Of a DNA stretch of 64,000 bases, positions 43,098 through 50,441 are shown piece after piece. The notes below the pieces were generated by a model that saw nothing but the letters and a program-made list of their open reading frames with translations, did not search any database and was not told where the DNA came from. The translations under genes were made by a program, and so were the position numbers. The DNA is from QWOP01 sp003669605 (lineage in GTDB: Bacteria > Planctomycetota > Planctomycetia > Pirellulales > UBA1268). The stretch's first letter is position 1. Each line of letters starts with the position of its first letter. Where the stretch lies: the NCBI GenBank assembly GCA_947481985.1, contig CANKIK010000006.1:1-64000 (forward strand), given 5' to 3'.

Positions 43098-43723
43098 CGG
43101 ACCGCCTCCGCTGGACCCCGCAGAGTCGTTCTCTCGATGGGCACCGCCGCCCGCTTCGCCGCGGTCAGATCGCGATTGAGCCGTCGTACCAGATCGACCG
43201 ACAGCGGCTCGCACCACCGGCCTTCGAAGACCACTGATCCGTCCTTCCATGTGCCCCATGCAGGTAAGGTGGGGCGCGCGTGAAAGTCGGTGGACCGCTC
43301 GGCAATTCGCATGACAAGCGTCCGCACTCGGTTGCCGCCGGTCGAATCGTCACCCGGTGCTGGAGGCTCAAGCCGACTCCCGAGGAAAAAACACTCTACC
43401 GCTTCCAGCGGGACGACCTCCATCCGCAGCGGGGCCAGTCGGACCAGGATCCGACGACAACCGCTCGCCACCCGGGGCCGCATGGCGACCATCAGCCAGC
43501 CTCCACCGAGCAAGAAGAGCAGGGTCGCCAGTCCTCCCACCATCAAGCGAGATGCCCCACCGAGCGGCCAGAGGATGGCCACGCTCACCAGCAAAGCCCC
43601 CGTCAGTCCGAACGCAGCCGCCACCAGGCGCCCCGGCAGCGGGTTGCCGCGCAGCCACACCCGTTCCTCGGCATGCACTGGGAGCGATAGAACGGCGGGA
43701 TCGTGATCGCAACAGACAGTCAT
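43094..43723 (-). CDS. Hypothetical two-helix membrane protein
   Basis: The 209-residue product has two adjacent transmembrane helices (LVAAAFGLTGALLVSVAILW and LMVGGLATLLFLLGGGWLMV, about residues 33-80). A soluble domain of about 120 residues follows, with alternating strands (RILVRLAPLRMEVVPLEAVECFFLGS, VRTLVMRIAERSTDFHA, SVVFEGRWCEPLSVDLVRRLNRDL). I do not recognise a family; the layout resembles PH-like membrane proteins. The ATG at 43723 gives a short, Cys-containing lead-in (MTVCCDHDP); one 45 bp upstream is possible. It overlaps the mfnB GTG by 4 bp and so is first in a three-gene coupled operon with mfnB and the PHA-system-like gene. Confidence 0.65.
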   Translation of the reverse strand: MTVCCDHDPAVLSLPVHAEERVWLRGNPLPGRLVAAAFGLTGALLVSVAILWPLGGASRLMVGGLATLLFLLGGGWLMVAMRPRVASGCRRILVRLAPLRMEVVPLEAVECFFLGSRLEPPAPGDDSTGGNRVRTLVMRIAERSTDFHARPTLPAWGTWKDGSVVFEGRWCEPLSVDLVRRLNRDLTAAKRAAVPIERTTLRGPAEAVR

Positions 43724-44053
43724 GGCTGCATTGGCGGAGACGGTACCGAGCTTCGGCTTCCAGGGCACAGTGCGCTTTCCTCCTGCGCCGGTCTATTTTA
43801 CCATCACCGCCGCAGCACTGGTGGGCATCACTGTGGGCGGCTCAATCGCTGAACAAGAACGACCAGTAGGCTTTCGAATCGATGGCCTCAAGCGGCCGCA
43901 CGAGACGATTGCGACTGTGGACCACTGAACAAAACGGAGGTTTTTTCAGTGGTGTTCCGGGTGGTGTTCCCAGTGAAATAACGTCAGGGATGACTTTTTT
44001 CTCGCTGCTTTGAGCCCGGATTCCCGAAACCCTCCGCCTCCAGAAGGCCAGCC
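43724..44053. other. Divergent intergenic region with long hairpin and shared motif
   Basis: There is no gene here that I can support. ACCACTGAA-C-AAAAC (43921-43935), loop GGAG and GTTTT-TTCAGTGGT (43940-43953) form a 14-bp stem with a single bulged C. It is followed by two copies of GGTGTTCC (43951 and 43962 on) and then GGGATGACTTTTTTC (43987-44001), about 50 bp before the antiporter ATG. The latter is the third copy of the intergenic motif also seen at 17472 and 39260. These could be regulatory sites for the divergent genes or remnants of a small mobile repeat. Confidence 0.5.
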
Positions 44054-45652
44054 ATGCACGACCTACCCTCCGTAGCCGCCCCCCCTCCGCCGGGCTCCGG
44101 AAGGTCCGGATGGCGAGCCGAGAGCCTCCTCGTGGCGATCCTAGCGGGCTACATCCTCGCCTGCCTCGCCGGCTGGCCGCAGGCAGGACGTGATCGGTTG
44201 GTGGCCCATCAGCACGCCGCCGCTTTGCACTCAGGCGGCCGAGCCCCTCTGGATCAGGGTGAGCCCGAACCCCATCAAGATACCGTTGCTGCGCCCCCAC
44301 CGCTGACGACGCTCCCCTTTGTGCTCCTGCTCGCGGCGATCGCAGTCTTCCCGCTCGCCCCCCGTATCACCCACTGGTGGGAGCACAACTCGAGCAAACT
44401 CCTCGTGGCCGGGCTGCTGGCAGCGCTGACCCTCTCCTACTACGCCTTTCTGCATCCCGACGCTGTCGATCTCCACTTCCCGGCGCACGCCGTCGTGCCG
44501 CCGTCGGCCGGGGGACCATCGTGGGCCACAGCGGGCGCCGTGCTCGCCAACGCTCTGCTTGCCGAATACGTGCCATTCATCACCCTCCTCTTCGCACTCT
44601 ACTGCGTCACCGGCGGCGTGCGAATCGAGGGGGATCTGATCGCGTCACCGCGGACAAACACCTCGTTCCTGGCAATCGGTGCGTTGTTGGCAAGTTTCAT
44701 CGGCACCACCGGCGCAGCGATGCTCCTGGTGCGACCGCTGCTCGAGACCAACAAGGAGCGGAAGCACGTTGCCCACACGCTGGTGTTTTTCATCTTTATC
44801 GTCTGCAACTGTGGTGGCTGCCTGCTGCCGATCGGTGATCCACCGCTCTTCCTGGGGTATCTGGAGGGGGTCGATTTTCTCTGGACGCTCTCGCTGTGGA
44901 AGCCCTGGCTGCTCACCAACGGGCTGTTGCTAGCGATCTACTTTCTCTGGGACACCTGCTTCGCCCATCCCCGCGAGACAGCCCGCGACATCGCCCGCGA
45001 CGAGCGTCAGTCGACGCCGCTTTCGATCCGCGGCCTGTGGCCCAATCTCCCCCTGATGGCGGCGGTGATCGCCGCGGTCGCCCTCCTCGATCCCGCCAAG
45101 CCTTTCCCTGGGACAGCCTGGCATCCGTGGGTATTCCTCCGCGAGGCGCTGCTGGTGGGGATCGTCCTGGTGTCGCTCCTCCGGGGTGACAAGCGGATCC
45201 GCGCCGACAACGGCTTCACCTACGGCGCGATCCTCGAGGTAGCAGCACTTTTCCTGGGGATCTTTATCTGCATGCAGCCGGCTCTGGCCATCCTCCACGA
45301 GCGGGGAGCGACGCTTGGACTATCGAGCCCCCGGTCGTTCTTCTGGGCCACCGGAGCCCTGTCCAGCGTCCTCGACAACGCCCCGACCTACCTCGTGTTC
45401 TTCAAGGCGGCCCAGGCATTACCCTCGCCAGGGCCCACGATGGCCGGGGTGGAAGTGGGCCGTCTGGCTGCGGTGAGCCTCGGGTCGGTATTCTTGGGGG
45501 CCATGACCTACATCGGCAACGGCCCGAACTTCATGGTCAAGGCGATCGCCGAACAAGCGGGAGTGAGGATGCCGAGTTTCTTCGGCTACCTGCTCTACAG
45601 TTTTGGCGTCCTCCTGCCGGTGTTCGTGTTCGTATCGCTCTTCCTTCTTTAG
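44054..45652 (+). CDS. Sodium:proton antiporter, NhaD/citrate-transporter superfamily
   Basis: The 532-residue protein has about 12-13 hydrophobic helices. FIGTTGAAMLLVRPLLETN is the NhaD-type helix with the GTTGAA motif, and NCGGCLLPIGDPPLFLGYL carries the GDPP loop that is conserved in the ion transporter superfamily. FFWATGALSSVLDNAPTYLVFF has the matching DNAPTY motif of the inverted repeat. It probably exchanges Na+ for H+ across the inner membrane for pH and salt homeostasis. There is an unusual His/Pro-rich extramembrane stretch (HQHAAALHSGGRAPLDQG) after the first helix. An RNase D gene begins 14 bp after the stop, so they may be cotranscribed. Confidence 0.82.
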   Translation: MHDLPSVAAPPPPGSGRSGWRAESLLVAILAGYILACLAGWPQAGRDRLVAHQHAAALHSGGRAPLDQGEPEPHQDTVAAPPPLTTLPFVLLLAAIAVFPLAPRITHWWEHNSSKLLVAGLLAALTLSYYAFLHPDAVDLHFPAHAVVPPSAGGPSWATAGAVLANALLAEYVPFITLLFALYCVTGGVRIEGDLIASPRTNTSFLAIGALLASFIGTTGAAMLLVRPLLETNKERKHVAHTLVFFIFIVCNCGGCLLPIGDPPLFLGYLEGVDFLWTLSLWKPWLLTNGLLLAIYFLWDTCFAHPRETARDIARDERQSTPLSIRGLWPNLPLMAAVIAAVALLDPAKPFPGTAWHPWVFLREALLVGIVLVSLLRGDKRIRADNGFTYGAILEVAALFLGIFICMQPALAILHERGATLGLSSPRSFFWATGALSSVLDNAPTYLVFFKAAQALPSPGPTMAGVEVGRLAAVSLGSVFLGAMTYIGNGPNFMVKAIAEQAGVRMPSFFGYLLYSFGVLLPVFVFVSLFLL

Positions 45653-45666
45653 GGTCCCCCATCCGC

Positions 45667-46917
45667 GTGCCCCACACCAGACCATCCGACAGCTTTGACC
45701 ACGTCACCACCGACTCCCAACTGGCAGACTTAGTGGATCGGCTGGCCCAGCACTCGTTTGTCGCTTTCGACACCGAGTTTGTCTCCGAACACACCTACCG
45801 CAGCCAGTTGTGCCTCATGCAGGTGGCGGCTCCGGGCATCCTGGCGGTCATCGACACGCTCAAGGTGCCGGAATTGAAACCGTTCTGGAACCTGCTCACG
45901 GAGCCAAACCGGACCACCGTGGTGCATGCGGGGCGCGAGGAGATGGGCTTCATTCTCCACGCGATTTCTGCGCGGCCCTCCAAACTGTTCGATGTCCAGC
46001 TCGCCGCGGGTCTGGTCGACCACGACTACCCGGCGGGCTACGCCTCGATCGTCCGCCGATTCTTAAATCTCCCCACCAACAAAGGCGAGACGCGGACCGA
46101 CTGGCGGCAGCGTCCCCTCTCCCAAGCCCAACTCGACTACGCACTCGACGACGTCCGGCACCTGGAGAAGATCTGGCGGAAGATCGAGGGAAAGCTCGAT
46201 GCGCTCGGCCGCACCGCCTGGATGGAGGAGGAGATGGCCAGTTGGCAGGCCGAGGTCGAGGAGTCGTTTATCCGCAAACGCTGGCGCCGTGTCTCGGGGC
46301 TCTCGGGGCTGTCGCGGCGTGAATTGGCCGTGGCCCGCGAACTGTGGCACTGGCGTGATGCAGTCGCCGAATCGCGCGACATGCCCCCCAAGCGCGTCCT
46401 CCGCGACGATCTGCTGGTGGAACTGTGCAAGCGGAAGAGCCCCGACCCCAATCAGATCTCAGCTATCCGTGGCATGCAGCGGTCCGATCTGCGGCACATC
46501 CTCGGCGGCCTCTCGGAGGCCATCGAACGGGGGCTGGCCCTGCCGGAAGACGAATGCCCCGGAGGGGAGAAGTTCAGTGCTCCACCGCCGCAATTGGCAG
46601 TCCTCGGCCAATTCATGGCCACGGCCCTCGCCGGCGTCTGCCGGCAGATGCAACTCGCTCCGGCGCTGGTGGGCACAGCGTCAGACATGCGCGATCTGCT
46701 GGCGCACAAGCTCGGCTACCACGCCGGCGATCGCGATCCGCTGCTGGCCTCCGGCTGGCGGGCGGAAGTCGTCGGTCCACTCGTCGACGATCTCCTCAGC
46801 GGACGGGCCGCGCTCCGCATCGGCGACCTCCGTTCACACGATCCCCTCGTCATTGAACGTTTCGAATCTGGCAGCGGGACATCTCCTCTGCCCCCCACGC
46901 CCCCCACGCCCCTCTAG
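45667..46917 (+). CDS. rnd: Ribonuclease D-like 3'-5' exonuclease
   Basis: RNase D trims tRNA and other stable RNA 3' ends. The 416-residue protein starts at a GTG. It has the DEDD exonuclease fold: motif I VAFDTEF, a second motif VVHAGREEMGF where Glu stands at the position normally given as Asp (E. coli HAGSEDL), KLFDVQLAAGLV, and motif III YALDDV (YxxxD). About 80 residues of HRDC-type helical domain follow (RRELAVARELWHWRDAVAES, ISAIRGMQRSDLRHI), and a second helical module with a Pro-rich tail ends it. The Glu substitution is conservative and may be lineage-typical. It lies 14 bp after the antiporter gene. Confidence 0.86.
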   Translation: MPHTRPSDSFDHVTTDSQLADLVDRLAQHSFVAFDTEFVSEHTYRSQLCLMQVAAPGILAVIDTLKVPELKPFWNLLTEPNRTTVVHAGREEMGFILHAISARPSKLFDVQLAAGLVDHDYPAGYASIVRRFLNLPTNKGETRTDWRQRPLSQAQLDYALDDVRHLEKIWRKIEGKLDALGRTAWMEEEMASWQAEVEESFIRKRWRRVSGLSGLSRRELAVARELWHWRDAVAESRDMPPKRVLRDDLLVELCKRKSPDPNQISAIRGMQRSDLRHILGGLSEAIERGLALPEDECPGGEKFSAPPPQLAVLGQFMATALAGVCRQMQLAPALVGTASDMRDLLAHKLGYHAGDRDPLLASGWRAEVVGPLVDDLLSGRAALRIGDLRSHDPLVIERFESGSGTSPLPPTPPTPL

Positions 46918-46941
46918 CCTCTCTGGGAGTTCCAACGAACC

Positions 46942-47670
46942 ATGAATCTCCTCCGCTGCTCAAGTGCCCTCCGGGGCTTGGTTGCGCTCCTCGTGCTCAT
47001 GGTATTGAGCATCAGCGCCGGGTTCGGCATCGTCACCCCGGTACTCGGTGACGAACCGGCCTGGCAAGAGTGGTTTGAGGATGGATCGCTCGAGCGATTC
47101 CGGATCGTCAGCGGCACCGCCACCTATACGGTAATCGACGGCGTCCTTGTCGGCACCACGGCCGAAGGGAGCCCAAACACGTTCCTCGCCACCAAGGCAC
47201 CGCTGCAGGATTTCGAACTGGAGTTCGAGGTCAAGGTCGATAACGAACTCAACTCCGGGGTTCAGGTCCGCAGCCATCTCGCCAAAGAGGGGGAGAAGCC
47301 AGAGGGTGCCGGAGGCCCGCTGCCGGCCGACCGGCTTTACGGTCCGCAGTGCGAGATCTCGATCGACGGCCACGCCGGCAACTTCTACGACGAGGCCCGC
47401 CGCGGGGTCTGGTGGAGCGGCCTGACCGGCACCGATTCGATCCGCACCGACGCTGCCAAGGCTGCCTTCAAAAAGGGGGAATGGAACGCCTACCGGATCG
47501 TGGTCGTGGGGGATCACTTTCAAAGTTGGATCAACGGTGTCCCCACTGCCGATTTCCGCCAAGCGAATGACCCGGAAGGGCACATTGGGTTTCAGGTGCA
47601 TGGCATCGGCAAGGGCACTGGTCCCTACTCGGTCCGCTGGCGGAAAGTTCGCGTCAAGGCACTGAACTGA
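46942..47670 (+). CDS. Secreted DUF1080 (3-keto-disaccharide hydrolase-like) domain protein
   Basis: The 242-residue protein has a long signal peptide (about residues 10-36, LRGLVALLVLMVLSISAGFG, ending VLGDEP). A single concanavalin-like DUF1080 domain follows: WFEDGSLERFRIVSGTATY, LVGTTAEGSPNTFLATKAPL, FELEFEVKVDNELNSGVQVR, CEISIDGHAGNFYD, and GEWNAYRIVVVGDHFQSWIN. DUF1080 proteins are greatly expanded in planctomycetes, and some hydrolyse 3-keto-glycosides. Here the context offers no sugar-catabolic neighbours. It follows the RNase D gene by 24 bp. Confidence 0.86.
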   Translation: MNLLRCSSALRGLVALLVLMVLSISAGFGIVTPVLGDEPAWQEWFEDGSLERFRIVSGTATYTVIDGVLVGTTAEGSPNTFLATKAPLQDFELEFEVKVDNELNSGVQVRSHLAKEGEKPEGAGGPLPADRLYGPQCEISIDGHAGNFYDEARRGVWWSGLTGTDSIRTDAAKAAFKKGEWNAYRIVVVGDHFQSWINGVPTADFRQANDPEGHIGFQVHGIGKGTGPYSVRWRKVRVKALN

Positions 47671-47721
47671 TCCATCGCCATCGGGGCCACCGGACGGCCC
47701 TGTTCAACGGCAAGGGAAGCC

Positions 47722-48492
47722 ATGGCCAGCCAAAACCGATCATCCTCACCGCAGCGAGTTTCCACTTCGCATTTGGCCGGCGTGCAGACCTCCGCGCCCG
47801 GCGCTAGCCAGAAGCCCAGCGGAAAAGTTGTCGCCCCCGGGCCGTCCCACCGCACCGCGCGGGAAGCCTCCGGGAAGGTGATCACAGCGCCTGACGATTG
47901 GGTGCTCCTCGAGCCCGGCGACGCCGCACTGACGCGCCGCGTGAAGGCGGCGGGCGACCACTGGGTGGTGGAGGAGAAGCACGGCAGGCGGAACTTCTCC
48001 CGCGGGGTGTGGGCTCCAGAGGCAACGGTGGAGCGCATCCGGCAGGCACTGATCGCGGAACGATCAACCGATGCCTGGGCGAAAAAGCAGGCCGCGGCGG
48101 CACGGCGACGCGAGTCGGAGCAGACGGAGTATGTCGGCGACTTCCAGACGGCGGTGCTCGCCTTCCTGTCCTTCAACGACAGGTATGCCGACCGGGCCCT
48201 GCGGCTGGCGCGCGTGGTCACCGCGCATGCCACGCCCGTGGGAAGTGGCACCGTGGCCCGCACGGAGCGAATTCCGATCGAACGCCGCGCGGAGGCAGCG
48301 GTGATCGCCTGGCTGCGGCACCAGACGACCGCCTACGATCAGATGAAGATTCCGCGGGTCAAGGGGAAGCGGCGCGAGGTGCGGCGGATGCTTGCCGACC
48401 GTTCGCGCAGCCTCCTTGCCCGCTACCGCGACGGTGCTCCACTTCAGCCCGGCTGCCCGCTTGCCACAGCGATCGACGCCCTCTCTGGATGA
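47722..48492 (+). CDS. DUF2293 domain protein
   Basis: The 256-residue protein has a Ser/Pro/Lys-rich N-terminal 50 residues and then a basic middle (RRVKAAGDHWVVEEKHGRRN). The C-terminal half is highly helical and charged, and includes EAAVIAWLRHQTTAYDQM, IPRVKGKRREVRRMLADRS and LLARYRDG. That AVIAWLRHQTT/Y-MxIPRxKGxRREVRRxL pattern matches DUF2293, which is uncharacterised but looks nucleic-acid-associated from its basic character. It begins 51 bp after the DUF1080 gene and ends 10 bp before a GGQ-motif protein, and may be cotranscribed with the latter, hinting at a translation- or RNA-related role. Confidence 0.68.
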   Translation: MASQNRSSSPQRVSTSHLAGVQTSAPGASQKPSGKVVAPGPSHRTAREASGKVITAPDDWVLLEPGDAALTRRVKAAGDHWVVEEKHGRRNFSRGVWAPEATVERIRQALIAERSTDAWAKKQAAAARRRESEQTEYVGDFQTAVLAFLSFNDRYADRALRLARVVTAHATPVGSGTVARTERIPIERRAEAAVIAWLRHQTTAYDQMKIPRVKGKRREVRRMLADRSRSLLARYRDGAPLQPGCPLATAIDALSG

Positions 48493-48502
48493 CGATGCCC
48501 TT

Positions 48503-48997
48503 ATGCATCCAGCCGCCATCGCTGCCGACGACCTCCTCCAAGCCTGCACGGAGACACGCACGAAGCGGAGCGGCCCCGGCGGCCAGCATCGCAACAAGGT
48601 GGAAACGGCAGTCATCCTTCATCACGATCAGACCGGCGTGTCGGCGGAGGCATCGGAGCGGCGGAGCCAGGCCGCCAACCGTCGCGTGGCCCTCTTCCGG
48701 CTGCGTCTCAGACTGGCGCTGGAGCATCGTCAGGCCCCGGAGCCCGAGCCATCGTGGCTGTGGCAATCGCGTGTGCGTGATGGCAGGCTGGCCATCGCCA
48801 TCGACCACGATGACTATCCCGCGCTCGTCGCCGAGGCCCTCGACCGGCTCGTGGCCGTGAATCTCGACATGCCCACGGCGGCCGCCGCGTTTGCCATCAC
48901 ACCCACCCAACTCGGCCGGCTGTTCGAAAAAGCACCGGCTGCCTGGCAGAAGCTCAACCAACTCCGCTCGACTGCAGGGATGAAGCCTCTGCGCTGA
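48503..48997 (+). CDS. Peptide-chain-release-factor-like protein with GGQ domain
   Basis: This 164-residue protein resembles a class of short RF-1 domain proteins that lack the codon-recognition domains. Residues 20-55 include ETRTKRSGPGGQHRNKVETA, with the GGQ tripeptide needed for peptidyl-tRNA hydrolysis followed by the conserved RNKVETAV. The C-terminal part is helical and less basic than the ribosome-rescue factor ArfB, so it could be a PrfH-like or other accessory factor rather than a true ArfB. The ATG at 48503 is the first in frame that keeps the domain intact. It lies 10 bp downstream of the DUF2293 gene. Confidence 0.78.
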   Translation: MHPAAIAADDLLQACTETRTKRSGPGGQHRNKVETAVILHHDQTGVSAEASERRSQAANRRVALFRLRLRLALEHRQAPEPEPSWLWQSRVRDGRLAIAIDHDDYPALVAEALDRLVAVNLDMPTAAAAFAITPTQLGRLFEKAPAAWQKLNQLRSTAGMKPLR

Positions 48998-49104
48998 TCT
49001 CGGCTCCTCAAACGTGTGCGCCCGCCACAGGGGGGAGGAACGCTCCAGTGCCCCGGGCCCCTGGACGGCCGAGAGGGCCGATCCCGCCGCTCACGAGCCG
49101 TCCG

Positions 49105-49719
49105 TCAGGGTCTGCCGCGAGGCGGACGGAATGTCCTCCTGCTGCTTGCAGCCCTGCTTCGTACGACACACCCCTCTGCATGGTCGTTGACGAGCCCCAT
49201 GGCCTGCATGAAGGCATAGACGGTCGTCGGGCCGACAAACTTCCATCCCTGTTTCTTCAATGCCTTGGAGAGTGCGATCGATTCGACCGCTGTCGAGGCC
49301 GTGTGTGGGTGGGCAGCCCTCGGCTTCGGTTCGAACCGCCAAACGTAGGCCGCGAACGACCCTTCCCTCTCGATGAGTTCGCCGACACGGTTGGCGTTGT
49401 TGACGACCGCCTCAATCTTGCCCCGGTGCCGCACGATCCCTTCGTCCTGCAGCAACCGGCCGATGTCTCTCTCCGTGAATCGTGCCACCCTGGTGTAGTC
49501 GAAGCCCTCGAATGCTCTGCGGAAGTTCTCCCGTTTGGCAAGGATCGTGCGCCAACTCAAGCCCGATTGAAATCCCTCGAGAGAGAGCTTCTCGAAGAGC
49601 CGGACGTCATCATCGACGGGGAATCCCCACTCGGTGTCGTGATAGCGCAGGTATTCGGCTGTTGCGGCGCACCAGTGGCAACGGGTCTTTCCGTCGGCGC
49701 CAACGATGATGGCAGTCAT
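49105..49719 (-). CDS. tag: DNA-3-methyladenine glycosylase I
   Basis: Tag excises 3-methyladenine from alkylated DNA, starting base-excision repair. The 204-residue helix-hairpin-helix protein opens with the zinc-binding region TRCHWCAATAEYLRYHDTEWG, in which CxxC, Tyr and the Glu of DTEWG fit the family. LSLEGFQSGLSWRTILAKRENF, DYTRVARFTERDIGRLLQDEGI and GWKFVGPTTVYAFMQAMGLVNDH (with the second zinc His) follow. The ATG at 49719 is used since homology starts at ADGKTRC; a start 18 bp upstream is possible. The C-terminal tail SSRRTFRPPRGRP is Arg-rich. Confidence 0.92.
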   Translation of the reverse strand: MTAIIVGADGKTRCHWCAATAEYLRYHDTEWGFPVDDDVRLFEKLSLEGFQSGLSWRTILAKRENFRRAFEGFDYTRVARFTERDIGRLLQDEGIVRHRGKIEAVVNNANRVGELIEREGSFAAYVWRFEPKPRAAHPHTASTAVESIALSKALKKQGWKFVGPTTVYAFMQAMGLVNDHAEGCVVRSRAASSRRTFRPPRGRP

Positions 49720-49864
49720 GAGAGTGGACCGGTCCAACGCGTCGGCGAGGATGAATCCCAGGGCTTGTTCACCGCGGCCCGGCGGCAGGTGGGAGAAACG
49801 AAACGTCCGGTGGACATGCTTTCGGCGTCACATGCAGTCTGGCGGAGCGCGATACCAGTCCGGC

Positions 49865-50158
49865 CTAGTCGATCGCCTCGATGATCCGGATGTCCCGATC
49901 GACGGCGTCGCCCAAGGCGCGAAGCGCTTCCTGGTAGGCGGGGCTGTCGTGGGCGGCGACCGCCTTGGCGACGCTGTCGAATTCCATGAGCACGGTGCGT
50001 TCCCGGAGCCCCGCTTCATAGACCTGGGCCGGGTTCCCCCGGGCGAGCGTCCTCGCGCCGGCTGCCTGGAGCGCGGGAACGGCGATCGCTGCATAGGCAG
50101 CGAGCGCTTCAGGGTCGCGAATCGAGCGGTAGGTGGTGATCCAATAGGCTTTGGGCAT
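49865..50158 (-). CDS. DUF1330 family protein
   Basis: The 97-residue protein is a ferredoxin-like (dimeric alpha-beta barrel) DUF1330 member: PKAYWITTYRSIRDPEALAAY at the start, FDSVAKAVAAHDSPAYQEAL in the middle and RIIEAID at the end. Function is undefined for the family. The ATG at 50158 (MPKAYW) fits the family start; upstream in-frame codons have no homology. About 280 bp of non-coding DNA separates it from the next minus-strand gene upstream; I see no promoter match or terminator in that gap. Confidence 0.85.
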   Translation of the reverse strand: MPKAYWITTYRSIRDPEALAAYAAIAVPALQAAGARTLARGNPAQVYEAGLRERTVLMEFDSVAKAVAAHDSPAYQEALRALGDAVDRDIRIIEAID

Positions 50159-50441
50159 GGAGCGATGACCATCGAGACGGGAAAGTGGGCACAGAGGGGC
50201 GCGAACGATCCCCATATTCGCAAAAGAATACCAAGATCCTCGCAACGGGCGGCGCACAATCCGGCGCCCTTCCCGACGATCTGTCACCGCCTGCCCGATG
50301 CCGTCCGGGCTGGGATCGTGGCCACCGGTAGGCCCGAAGGCTTCCAAACTCGGTCCCACTCAGCCCCTTCTGGCCAGGCAAGAGGATGGCGGTGGTGGAC
50401 GCAGACTCTCAAACCCGCTGCTCCAGTCCATCCACTGCCTG

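Noticed and set aside
43722..43928. 68-residue plus-strand ORF in the mfnB-antiporter gap
   Set aside because: It overlaps the start of the membrane-protein gene, ends inside the divergent regulatory region and has no start signal. A weak hydrophobic stretch is not enough.
49048..49884. 278-residue plus-strand ORF opposite tag
   Set aside because: Antisense of tag, whose zinc and catalytic motifs are clear.
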